A DNA stretch of 64,000 bases from NCBI GenBank assembly GCA_009667805.1, contig CM019067.1, forward strand, positions 163,357,073 through 163,421,072. The letters are read 5' to 3'. The stretch comes from Leptobrachium leishanense. Lineage: Eukaryota > Chordata > Amphibia > Anura > Megophryidae. The position numbers and the translations under genes were made by a program. Each line of letters opens with the position of its first letter. Position 1 is the first letter of the stretch. Positions 45,311-56,069 of the stretch are shown in pieces. Below the pieces are notes generated by a model. It was not told the DNA's origin, made no database searches, and saw nothing but the letters and a program-made list of their open reading frames with translations.

Positions 45311-46914
45311 TGCAACCAACATTGACCCTTATTATAGTCAATTTGACGTCACTGGCAATATTATTGGTATATCAAATATAATATTTACTATCCTCTAGAG
45401 GGCAGTATTGCACTTCTTAATTAATTCCACCATTTCTTTTTGATATTCTTATCTCGGGTCAAAGTTCAATCTGACTTAACAAAGACTTCTTCTCTCAGTC
45501 ACTAGACACTTTGTCTCTATCTGTCATACCTAATTTATATCCCTACTCCCTTTTAAAATTACTTACTGAGTCCTATCAGCTGAATTCTTTTCTGGTTAAC
45601 TCAACAGAATCTATTCTTTAGTAATTTTTATTATTTACCAATTATATACTTTCTACAATATTTATTGGAGTATACATATTTCCTACTGTAAATATAATAA
45701 AATATACCTTGATTATAAACATATATTTTGTGAATATAAATCTATATTACAGAGATATTAACTCTTATTCCTATACCCAAAAGACAAAATATCTTTTGTT
45801 TTAAAAACTTAACACAGACCAATAAATTTAATTATGACACGCCTTAGCACTTAACTCTAGCATTATCACACAAAAACATTCTAGGTTCCTTCATGTCTGG
45901 CACTTATAAAAAAAATATAAAAGACTTCACCCAGGAATGAACTCTGTAAAAAAAAATCTCGTTCATTTCTAAACCTAGAGAAAATTGAAAGAAAAAACTG
46001 TCTTTAAAAACAAAATGGCTACAGACATCCATTTTACCTTTTTCCTTTCTATAATATACCCGACAAAGCTTTTCATTTCAATCAAATATCACATTTTACT
46101 CTCATTTCTTCACTGTTGATGTAAGAGTGTGTTTGTAGGCATCAGAGTATCTGAGGATGAATCTGAGGGTGGAGAATAGCTGAGTGAGGACATGTAGGTA
46201 TGGTGAGCAGAGTAGAGGAGTGGTAGGACAGGCATAAAGGAAGTGTGCTAGTTTACAAAGGAGAAGGGAGAGGATCTGGAGAGTGGAGGGGAGAGGAGCT
46301 GGAGGAGAGAGGGATGAGGAGAGAAACATTTAGAAAGAAGAGGGTGCACTGGTGGTGAGGCTCCAGAAGTGGAATGAAGCAGGAGGGAATTGCAGCCTAT
46401 GGAGTAGGCACACCATGCCATATGGAGCAGAGGGGGCAGGCACAAAAAAATCACACATACTATTACTGCAAAGTGTCGCCAAACTATTTTTTTCTTGATT
46501 TCTGAAAAAAAGAAAATAGTAGTTGGTTTATATATTAGCTATCTGCAATCAGACATGTCACTTGGTTTCAATCTATCACCTATCACTCCATAATCCTCCA
46601 CTGTACCTTTCCTGGTTTCCCACACAGCCCTCATGTATCACATTCCTTGTCACACTCATATATTTACCCACACCACTGTTTGTATCCCCAGTACTCGGAG
46701 GTTATTCACTAGCCTTCGAATCGGGCCCAAATTGCACCGAACTGTGAATTTCACCATTCGGTGCAATGTCAAGCCAATTCATCTATTTATTACAAGAGTG
46801 GGTGTCTGTGGAGATGCTTACTAGGTAACTGGTTCCTTAAAAAAAGGGGGGGTGCTGCCTACAAGGGGTTGCACATAAATTTCAACCTAAATGTGCAAAT
46901 AAATGTGTAGAAAA
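45311..46914. other. No recognisable gene
   Basis: AT-rich to 46090, then purine-rich (46120-46440). A perfect small hairpin (attgcaccgaa...ttcggtgcaat) at 46731-46767 may belong to a MITE, but ends are not visible. Confidence 0.4.
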
Positions 46915-47433
46915 GGGTAAGGGTCCTAGTGGCGCAGTGGGTGCTTCCAAATATGGAGCAATCTAAATGAGTAATTCTAAATGCTGATATTATGGCTCAA
47001 CTTTATTTATCAGGTGGTGATAGATAAAAGTACTCAAGTGAGTCAATGTTACACTAGTATTGTGCAAATAGCAATTCTGTGCAAATGACAACCTTGTGCA
47101 AAATAAGCAACAACAATGGTGATAAATCCTTAAGTCATGCGTACAAATCTGCTCCTATAGCACAAAGTGAATAATAATCCACATGTGCAAAATGCATATG
47201 AAGTTCATATAAAGTGCATGTGCTCATATATTCTATTCCATTCGTAAAGTGCAGACACAAAATATGTGTTGATGTGACATCAAAAAAGTCATAAGACAGT
47301 CCTTTTATTAGGTTATCTGATAGTCTCTGGATGGCCTATGACTGTATAAAGTGCACGAGAAAAATGTGGATTCAGTACTATTTTAGTATATAAGAAGGAC
47401 ACAAGGTATAATCTCCCCTTACCCCATATGCTA

Positions 47434-47479
47434 TACTGCTTGAAGAAGGCACAGGTGTAGTGCTGAAACGCGTCCAGTA
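47434..47479 (+). ncRNA. Hammerhead ribozyme-like motif in PLE
   Basis: TACTG (47434-47438) pairs perfectly with CAGTA (47475-47479). Between them are a CTTGAAGA core (one base longer than CTGANGA), a stem II of GCAC/GTGC, GAAA (47465-47468), CGCG and TC. The GAAACGCGTC tail is identical to that at 15880-15889 in the other PLE. The extra T in the core may abolish cleavage. Confidence 0.5.
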
Positions 47480-47587
47480 ACCCCCCCCCCCACACACTTT
47501 TTTTGGAATAAATTTTTGATATTTTTATTAGGTAAATTTTGAATCTTGATGTTCGGATGTTTCTCACTGACATTAAGTTGGGGTATA

Positions 47588-47671
47588 GTCTAGATCGTAA
47601 TGATACGAACATGAACACATTTTTAAGAGTGGAAAGCTTTCATTCACGACATTTGAAACGGTCCCCTCCAA
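47588..47671 (+). pseudogene. PLE RT-endonuclease linker remnant
   Basis: A 28-codon stretch reading DRNDTNMNTFLRVESFHSRH then LKRSPPNSQFLR and VMRIRE, followed by a stop. The L-x-SFHP-x-HLK-x-SIP-x-(G/S)QFLR-x-RRI pattern is characteristic of the region between RT and GIY-YIG in Penelope proteins (recalled pattern). It is too short to say more. Confidence 0.6.
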
Positions 47672-47800
47672 ATTCTCAATTTCTACGCGTGATGAGGATT
47701 CGGGAATAATTCAGATTCTGGATTTGTTGAAACTGCAGATAGCAGAGGCTCACAATTGATATTACAACAGGCCTATACTAAGGCAGTTCACAAATTTTAT

Positions 47801-48531
47801 ATGACAATATTGTGTACATATGAGTCTCCACATACGTTGACGTACCATGCATACAGTGAACTCCTCATGCAGCAGATACATATGTAATGTTTAAATTTCT
47901 TGCTGCTGTGGCATTTGCACCAATGACTCTCGCATGCAGAATTAAGGATAAGCCTGGTGCCAACTTTAATATAATATAGCAAGCTGCTGAATGACCGTTG
48001 CTCACAGAGAGGCAAACTACCAACTGACTCAGACACTGCAACGGTCACCAGACAATTTGAACACTGGCATATGATTGGTTGGGAAATACATATGCAAATA
48101 TTACACACGTGGGCACAATATGTAATGTTGTGAGGATGATCTACTAAATCGTGCCCACATGTTAACTATCAATGTGTACAGGAGTTACATGCAACACAGA
48201 CAGAGAGTCCCCTCCCTGAGCCCTCCTACATCAGGGCAGGGGACTGGTGTGTCCAACAGGGAAGAAGGGCCGTTTTTCCCTTTTCTGGCATGTCCTGGAC
48301 ATTTTTGTTGTTGGTGTGGAGTGCTGGCTGTCAATGGGGAGGGGAATTAGGTGGTTTTTGGCGGTTGGTTGTTGACAGTTGCCCATCCATTTTGTCTCCC
48401 AGTTGAGGGCTGATAAGACAGCAGCTAACTGTAGTTATAGAGAACCTATATGCTTAGTTTATTAATAAGCCTATTAATAAAATCCAAGATGTCTAATATC
48501 CAGAACACTACAACATGTTTAAAAGAATATA
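47801..48531. other. No recognisable feature
   Basis: Unassigned sequence before the mariner element. Confidence 0.5.
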
Positions 48532-48651
48532 CAGGGTGTCCATAAAGTCTCGTTACAATTTCAAAAAATTATTACAAAGGCAAATGAAAAGACAGATCAG
48601 TGAAAATTCTTACAAAATAAGATGTATATATTTAAATTTTATTTGCCTCAT

Positions 48652-48780
48652 TTAATACACCTCTATATGGGCAACATTAGTGGCAAGAAGCACATCAAGA
48701 TGGTAATCGATTTCTTGGCATGTTTGTTGTAGCATACCCCCATCAATGGTGGCAATAGCATCAGTGATCCTCTGCTTTAG
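48652..48780 (-). pseudogene. Mariner-type transposase C-terminus, left arm
   Basis: Reads LKQRITDAIATIDGGMLQQT then CQEIDYHLDVLLATNVAHIE and VY before the stop. This is the C-terminal tail of an IS630/Tc1/mariner transposase; the DDE core is absent. Confidence 0.7.
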
Positions 48781-48999
48781 ATTGTCCCATACCTTTGTTC
48801 GATACACAATATCTTTAACATAGTCCCCAATGTGGTGTTGTACCACCTTGCTGGAAAATGATGTTTGGTTGAAGGTCATGTAGTTGTGGTGCCACGTATT
48901 CAGTCAAAAGGTCAAGGTAAACATGTGCAGTAATTGATGTCTCATGAAGAAAGAGAGACCAATGATTTGATTGCACATGATTCCACACCACACATTCAT

Positions 49000-49128
49000 C
49001 TAAAGCAGAGGATCCCTGATGCCATTGCCACCATTGAGGAGGGTATGCTACAGCGAAAACGGCAAGAAATCGAGTACAGTCTTGACGTGCTTTGTGCTAC
49101 TAATGGTACCCATATAGAGGTGTATTAA
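49000..49128 (+). pseudogene. Mariner-type transposase C-terminus, right arm
   Basis: Reads LKQRIPDAIATIEEGMLQRK then RQEIEYSLDVLCATNGTHIE and VY before the stop. It is the same tail as in the left arm but diverged (about three quarters identical) and on the opposite strand. Confidence 0.7.
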
Positions 49129-49871
49129 ATGAGGCAAAAAAAACTAAATATATACGTCTCATTTTGTAATAATTTTCACTTATCTGTCTTTTAATTTGCC
49201 TTTGTAATACATTTTTGAAATTGTAAAGAGACTTTATGGACACCCTGTACAGTATCTCACAGAAGTGAGTACACCCCTCACATTTTTGTAAATATTTTAT
49301 TACATAGTTACATAGTTACATAGGCTGAAGAAAGACATGTGTCCATCGGGTTCAGCCTCTCCCACATAACCTACTGCTGTTGATCCAAAAGAAGGCAAAA
49401 AACCCAGTCTGAAATATGCAACATACTGGGAAAAAATTCCTTCTTGACCCCAGAATGGCAGTCAGATTTCTCCTTGGATCAAGAAGCTTTTACCCACATA
49501 TTAAATATTATAACCCTTAATATTCTGTGTCTGCAGGAAGTCATCCAGTTGTTTTTTAAAAGTCTGTACAGACTCTGACCAAACCACCTCAACAGGCAGA
49601 GAATTCCACAGCTTTATTGTTCTCACCATAAAATAACCCTTCCTATGCTTTAAGCTAAATTTTCTTTCTTCCAGTCTAAATGGATGACCCCTTGTCCTGT
49701 GTATAGTCCTGTTAATGAATAGGTTATCAGACAATGGTTGATAATGGCCTGTATATATTTATATAAGGTTATCAGATCCCCTCTAAGGCGCCGTCTCTCT
49801 AAACTAAACAGGTTTAAGCTTGTTAGTCTTTCCTCATAACTTAACCCTTCCATTAGCCCTCTGTGACCAAT

Positions 49872-49933
49872 CGCTGTAGCGAGCGTTCTCAGAGAGGCCG
49901 CGACAGATCGGATCTGTGCATGCGCGTGCAGCT
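49872..49933 (+). promoter_or_regulatory. CpG-rich leader of the composite element
   Basis: cgctgtagcgagcgttctca, then a run of CpG and ATGCGCGTGC words. As the 5' end of a retrotransposed RNA it could carry internal promoter activity; this is inference only. Confidence 0.35.
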
Positions 49934-50189
49934 CCGAGCCACACACACTCACATCACTGTCTGCCGCCACGCGTGCTCCTGGACTCTGAATCTGAAGCCC
50001 GGCCACACACACTCACATCACCCTCTGCCGCCACGCGTGCTCCTGGACTCTGAATCTGAAGCCCGGCCACACACACTCACATCACCCTCTGCCGCCACGC
50101 GTGCTCCTGGACTCTGAATCTGAAGCCCGGCCACACACACTCACATCACCCTCTGCCGCCACACGTCCTCCTGGACTCTGAATCTGAAG
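49934..50189 (+). repeat. Four directly joined 64-bp exon-like units
   Basis: Units 49934-49997, 49998-50061, 50062-50125 and 50126-50189, each ending gactctgaatctgaag and (from the second) beginning cccggccacacacac. The joint is always AAG|CCC, exactly where the ~260-bp interval is found in the later units. The fourth unit is followed by the first interval. Confidence 0.92.
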
Positions 50190-53100
50190 GTACCAGCGAT
50201 TCAACATGTCTTCTGCAATTCTACGCCACAATTTTGACTTTAATCGTACTGTTAATATTTTATGCTTGCAACTATCTATTAATATTTTGACTGTTTGTAT
50301 TTTCTTGCTAAATGTATTTCCTGCTTTGTTTAAGCCATGCTGCCATATGCCTGCCCCATGCCTGCCCCTCCCCTTCTCCCCCCAAGTCGTAAACAAATTT
50401 ACTCTATACAGCACACACGATCTGACTCTGCAAATTCTTTCTTCCACAGCCCGGCCACACACACTCACATCACCCTCTGCCGCCACGCGTGCTCCTGGAC
50501 TCTGAATCTGAAGGTACCGGCGATTCAACATGTCTTCTGCAATTTTACGCCACAATTTTAACTTTAATCGTACTGTTAATATTTTATGCTTGCAACTATC
50601 TATTAATATTTTGACTGTTTGTTTTTTCTTGCTAAATGTATTTCCTGCTTTGTTTAAGCCATGCTGCCATATACCTGCCCCATGCCTGCCCCTCCCTCTT
50701 CTCCCCCCCCAAGTCGTAAACAAATTTACTCTATACAGCACACACGATCTGACTCTGCAAATTCTTTCTTCCACAGCCCGGCCACACACACTCACATCAC
50801 CCTCTGCCGCCACGCTTGCTCCTGGACTCTGAATCTGAAGGTACCGGCGATTCAACATGTCTTCTGCAATTCTACGCCACAATTTTGACTTTAATCGTAC
50901 TGTTAATATTTTATGCTTGCAACTATCTATTAATATTTTGACTGTTTGTTTTTTCTTGCTAAATGTATTTCCTGCTTTGTTTAAGCCATGCTGCCATATG
51001 CCTGCCCCATGCCTGCCCCTCCCCCTTCTCCCCCCCAAGTCGTAAACAAATTTACTCTATACAGCACACACAATCTGACTCTGCAAATTCTTTCTTCCAC
51101 AGCCCGGCCACACACACTCACATCACCCTCTGCCGCCACGCTTGCTCCTGGACTCTGAATCTGAAGGTACCGGTGATTCAACATGTCTTCTGCAATTCTA
51201 CGCCACAATTTTGACTGTAATCGTACTGTTAATATTTTATGCTTGCAACTATCTATTAATATTTTGACTGTTTGTTTTTTCTTGCTAAATGTATTTCCTG
51301 CTTTGTTTAAGCCATGCTGCCATATGCCTGCCCCATGCCTGCCCCTCCCCCTTCTCCCCCCAAGTCGTAAACAAATTTACTCTATACAGCACACACGATC
51401 TGACTCTGCAAATTCTTTCTTCCACAGCCCGGCCACACACACTCACATCACCCTCTGCCGCCACGCTTGCTCCTGGACTCTGAATCTGAAGGTACCGGTG
51501 ATTCAACATGTCTTCTGCAATTCTACGCCACAATTTTGACTTTAATCGTACTGTTAATATTTTATGCTTGCAACTATCTATTAATATTTTGACTGTTTGT
51601 TTTTTCTTGCTAAATGTATTTCCTGCTTTGTTTAAGCCATGCTGCCATATGCCTGCCCCATGCCTGCCCCTCCCCTTCTCCCCCCAAGTCGTAAACAAAT
51701 TTACTCTATACAGCACACACACGATCTGACTCTGCAAATTCTTTCTTCCACAGCCCGGCCACACACACTCACATCACCCTCTGCCGCCACGCTTGCTCCT
51801 GGACTCTGAATCTGAAGGTACCGGTGATTCAACATGTCTTCTGCAATTCTACGCCACAATTTTGACTTAATCGTACTGTTAATATTTTATGCTTGCAACT
51901 ATCTATTAATATTTTGACTGTTTGTTTTTTCTTGCTAAATGTATTTCCTGCTTTGTTTAAGCCATGCTGCCATATGCCTGCCCCATGCCTGCCCCTCCCC
52001 TTTCCCCCCCAAGTCGTAAACAAATTTACTCTATACAGCACACACAATCTGACTCTGCAAATTCTTTCTTCCACAGCCCGGCCACACACACTCACATCAC
52101 CCTCTGCCGCCACGCTTGCTCCTGGACTCTGAATCTGAAGGTACCGGTGATTCAACATGTCTTCTGCAATTCTACGCCACAATTTTGACTTTAATCGTAC
52201 TGTTAATATTTTATGCTTGCAACTATCTATTAATATTTTGACTGTTTGTTTTTTCTTGCTAAATGTATTTCCTGCTTTGTTTAAGCCATGCTGCCATATG
52301 CCTGCCCCGTGCCTGCCCCTCCCCCTTCTCCCCCCCAAGTCGTAAACAAATTTACTCTATACAGCACACACGATCTGACTCTGCAAATTCTTTCTTCCAC
52401 AGCCCGGCCACACACACTCACATCACCCTCTGCCGCCACGCTTGCTCCTGGACTCTGAATCTGAAGGTACCGGTGATTCAACATGTCTTCTGCAATTCTA
52501 CGCCACAATTTTGACTGTAATCGTACTGTTAATATTTTATGCTTGCAACTATTTATTAATATTTTGACTGTTTGTTTTTTCTTGCTAAATGTATTTCCTG
52601 CTTTGTTTAAGCCATGCTGCCATATGCCTTCCCCATGCCTGCCCCTCCCCCTTCTCCCCCCAAGTCGTAAACAAATTTACTCTATACAGCACACACGATC
52701 TGACTCTGCAAATTCTTTCTTCCACAGCCCGGCCACACACACTCACATCACCCTCTGCCGCCACGCTTGCTCCTGGACTCTGAATCTGAAGGTACCGGTG
52801 ATTCAACATGTCTTCTGCAATTCTACGCCACAATTTTGACTTTAATCGTACTGTTAATATTTTATGCTTGCAACTATCTATTAATATTTTGACTGTTTGT
52901 TTTTTCTTGCTAAATGTATTTCCTGCTTTGTTTAAGCCATGCTGCCATATGCCTGCCCCGTGCCTGCCCCTCCCCCTTCTCCCCCCCAAGTCGTAAACAA
53001 ATTTACTCTATACAGCACACACGATCTGACTCTGCAAATTCTTTCTTCCACAGCCCGGCCACACACACTCACATCACCCTCTGCCGCCACGCTTGCTCCT

Positions 53101-55330
53101 GGACTCTGAATCTGAAGGTACCGGTGATTCAACATGTCTTCTGCAATTCTACGCCACAATTTTGACTTTAATCGTACTGTTAATATTTTATGCTTGCAAC
53201 TATCTATTAATATTTTGACTGTTTGTTTTTTCTTGCTAAATGTATTTCCTGCTTTGTTTAAGCCATGCTGCCATATGCCTGCCCCATGCCTGCCCCTCCC
53301 CCTTCTCCCCCCAAGTCGTAAACAAATTTACTCTATACAGCACACACGATCTGACTCTGCAAATTCTTTCTTCCACAGCCCGGCCACACACACTCACATC
53401 ACCCTCTGCCGCCACGCTTGCTCCTGGACTCTGAATCTGAAGGTACCGGTGATTCAACATGTCTTCTGCAATTCTACGCCACAATTTTGACTTTAATCGT
53501 ACTGTTAATATTTTATGCTTGCAACTATCTATTAATATTTTGACTGTTTGTTTTTTCTTGCTAAATGTATTTCCTGCTTTGTTTAAGCCATGCTGCCATA
53601 TGCCTGCCCCATGCCTGCCCCTCCCCCTTCTCCCCCCAAGTCGTAAACAAATTTACTCTATACAGCACACACGATCTGACTCTGCAAATTCTTTCTTCCA
53701 CAGCCCGGCCACACACACTCACATCACCCTCTGCCGCCACGCTTGCTCCTGGACTCTGAATCTGAAGGTACCGGTGATTCAACATGTCTTCTGCAATTCT
53801 ACGCCACAATTTTGACTTTAATCGTACTGTTAATATTTTATGCTTGCAACTATCTATTAATATTTTGACTGTTTGTTTTTTCTTGCTAAATGTATTTCCT
53901 GCTTTGTTTAAGCCATGCTGCCATATGCCTGCCCCATGCCTGCCCCTCCCCCTTCTCCCCCCCAAGTCGTAAACAAATTTACTCTATACAGCACACACGA
54001 TCTGACTCTGCAAATTCTTTCTTCCACAGCCCGGCCACACACACTCACATCACCCTCTGCCGCCACGCTTGCTCCTGGACTCTGAATCTGAAGGTACCGG
54101 TGATTCAACATGTCTTCTGCAATTCTACGCCACAATTTTGACTGTAATCGTACTGTTAATATTTTATGCTTGCAACTATCTATTAATATTTTGACTGTTT
54201 GTTTTTTCTTGCTAAATGTATTTCCTGCTTTGTTTAAGCCATGCTGCCATATGCCTGCCCCATGCCTGCCCCTCCCCCTTCTCCCCCCAAGTCGTAAACA
54301 AATTTACTCTATACAGCACACACGATCTGACTCTGCAAATTCTTTCTTCCACAGCCCGGCCACACACACTCACATCACCCTCTGCCGCCACGCTTGCTCC
54401 TGGACTCTGAATCTAAAGGTACCGGTGATTCAACATGTCTTCTGCAATTCTACGCCACAATTTTGACTTTAATCGTACTGTTAATATTTTATGCTTGCAA
54501 CTATCTATTAATATTTTGACTGTTTGTTTTTTCTTGCTAAATGTATTTCCTGCTTTGTTTAAGCCATGCTGCCATATGCCTGCCCCATGCCTGCCCCTCC
54601 CCCTTCTCCCCCCAAGTCGTAAACAAATTTACTCTATACAGCACACACGATCTGACTCTGCAAATTCTTTCTTCCACAGCCCGGCCACACACACTCACAT
54701 CACCCTCTGCCGCCACGCTTACTCCTGGACTCTGAATCTAAAGGTACCGGTGATTCAACATGTCTTCTGCAATTCTACGCCACAATTTTGACTTTAATCG
54801 TACTGTTAATATTTTATGCTTGCAAGTATCTATTAATATTTTGACTGTTTGTTTTTTCTTGCTAAATGTATTTCCTGCTTTGTTTAAGCCATGCTGCCAT
54901 ATGCCTGCCCCATGCCTGCCCCTCCCCTTCTCCCCCCCAAGTCATAAACAAATTTACTCTATACAGCACACACGATCTGACTCTGCAAATTCTTTCTTCC
55001 ACAGCCCGGCCACACACACTCACATCACCCTCTGCCGCCACGCTTGCTCCTGGACTCTGAATCTAAAGGTACCGGTGATTCAACATGTCTTCTGCAATTC
55101 TACGCCACAATTTTGACTTTAATCGTACTGTTAATATTTTATGCTTGCAACTATCTATTAATATTTTGACTGTTTGTTTTTTCTTGCTAAATGTATTTCC
55201 TGCTTTGTTTAAGCCATGCTGCCATATGCCTGCCCCATGCCTGCCCCTCCCCCTTCTCCCCCCCAAGTCGTAAACAAATTTACTCTATACAGCACACACG
55301 ATCTGACTCTGCAAATTCTTTCTTCCACAG
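50190..55330 (+). repeat. Satellite-like array: 16 x ~325 bp (64-bp exon-like + ~260-bp intron-like)
   Basis: Intervals begin with gtacc at 50190, 50514, 50841, 51167, 51492, about 51818, 52141, 52467, 52792, 53118, 53443, 53768, 54094, 54419, 54744 and 55069. Each ends with ttctttcttccacag just before cccggcc. A ctgac word about 25 bases before each AG could be a branch site. Copies differ by only a few bases: gactgtaatc instead of gactttaatc in the intervals starting 51167, 52467 and 54094, gccccgtgcc in those at 52141 and 52792, ctaaag before the last donors, and the length of the C run. Periods are 323-327 bp. Sense and antisense open frames are artefacts of the array. Confidence 0.93.
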
Positions 55331-55680
55331 CCCGGCCACACACACTCACATCACCCTCTGCCGCCACGCGTGCTCCTGGACTCTGCTGTCCCACCCTCCC
55401 ACCCATTGCTGGTCAGAAATTTGTAGCTTACTTTCCAGCTGCTTCCACTTTGCAAATCACCCTAATTAACCCAAGGTTCTAGCCCTTCCCATGATATGTT
55501 AATCTGTATATTTGTGTTTTGTTTTTAATAGCTTGCATTTTATTACTTTGTATTTTTGTAACAACTGTAACCACTCAATGTTCTCGAACCCAGGACATAC
55601 TTGAAAACGAGAGAAATCTCAATGTATCCTTCCTGGTAAAATCCTTTTCAAATAAATAAATAAATAAATAAATAAATAAA
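55331..55680 (+). other. Terminal segment: partial 64-bp unit joined to LINE 3' end and tail
   Basis: 55331-55385 is the first 55 bases of the exon-like unit. It is joined at 55386 to sequence that, from about 55497 on, matches the reverse complement of 17940-18070 (aatctgtatatttgtgtt, acccaggacatacttgaaaa, tccttcctggtaaaatcctt), then aaat repeats with AATAAA signals. Confidence 0.85.
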
Positions 55681-55840
55681 TTTAGTTGCCTGTCTCTGCA
55701 CTTTTTCTAGCGCTATAATATCTTTTTTTAAGACAGGTGCCCAAAATTGCACGGCATATTCAAGGTGCGGCCTGACCATTGATTTATACAGAGGCAAAAT
55801 TATGTTTTCATCCCGTGAGTGAACTCCCTTTTTAATGCAT

Positions 55841-56069
55841 AGAAACATAGAAAACATAGAAAAATGTCGGCAGATAAGAACCTTTCGGCCCATCTAGTCT
55901 GCCCAATTACATGGATACTTTACCTTGATTTATCTTTTGTTTAGGATAGCCTTATGCCTATCCCATGCTTGCTTAAATTCAATTACTGTTTTGGCCTCTA
56001 CCACTTCAACTGGAAGACTGTTCCATGTATCCACCACCCTCTCAGTAAAATAATGCTTCCTGATGTTCC
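55841..56069 (-). mobile_element. CR1-type 3' end inserted in CR1 #1
   Basis: 229 bp flanked by the 8-bp duplication taatgcat (55833-55840 and 56070-56077). The 3' end has acatagaaa repeats and the minus strand reads HYFTERVVDTWNSLPVEVVE then FKQAWDRHKAILNKR, the extreme C-terminus of a different CR1-like LINE. It is heavily 5' truncated. Confidence 0.85.

Larger units (their letters stand above)
46915..47800 (+). mobile_element. Penelope-like element fragment
   Basis: 46915-47560 looks like a PLE terminal region with a hammerhead-like motif at 47434-47479. It is followed at 47588-47671 by a remnant of the PLE RT-endonuclease linker in the same orientation. A terminal repeat followed by a 5'-truncated coding region is the usual PLE arrangement. 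Confidence 0.62.
48532..49247. mobile_element. Palindromic mariner-type element
   Basis: Termini cagggtgtccataaagtctc at the left and its inverse at the right, each flanked by TA (48530-48531, 49248-49249). The inverted similarity extends about 260 bp inward, so the element is a fold-back made of two 3' halves of one mariner-like transposon. The Tc1/mariner assignment follows from the TA target and the transposase tails. Confidence 0.88.
49872..55680 (+). mobile_element. Composite retrotransposon with exon/intron-like tandem array
   Basis: Inserted into the CR1 RT between codons for ATK and GLM. Order: CpG-rich leader (49872-49933), four directly joined 64-bp units (49934-50189), sixteen ~260-bp GT-AG intervals alternating with more 64-bp units (50190-55385), then a 3' segment (55386-55650) that matches the 3' UTR of the LINE at 17940-18070, and an AAATA microsatellite tail (55651-55680). 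The tail and 3' end imply mobilisation by that LINE's machinery. The target duplication cannot be separated from the tail. There is no coding potential in sense. The layout resembles primate SVA elements (VNTR plus borrowed retroelement end), but the family is different. Confidence 0.85.

Noticed and set aside
43950..46010. Possible LTR retroelement
   Set aside because: I could not find paired long terminal repeats, a primer-binding site or any gag/pol coding.
50082..51038. 318-codon open frame on the minus strand and many 118-codon plus-strand frames in the array
   Set aside because: They repeat with the 325-bp period, run through the intron-like part and antisense to the elements, and have no known motif. 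They are products of a repeat without stops in some frames.
49934..55385. CRISPR-like regular repeats
   Set aside because: The interval is as conserved as the 64-bp unit and far too long, and the setting is a vertebrate transposon.
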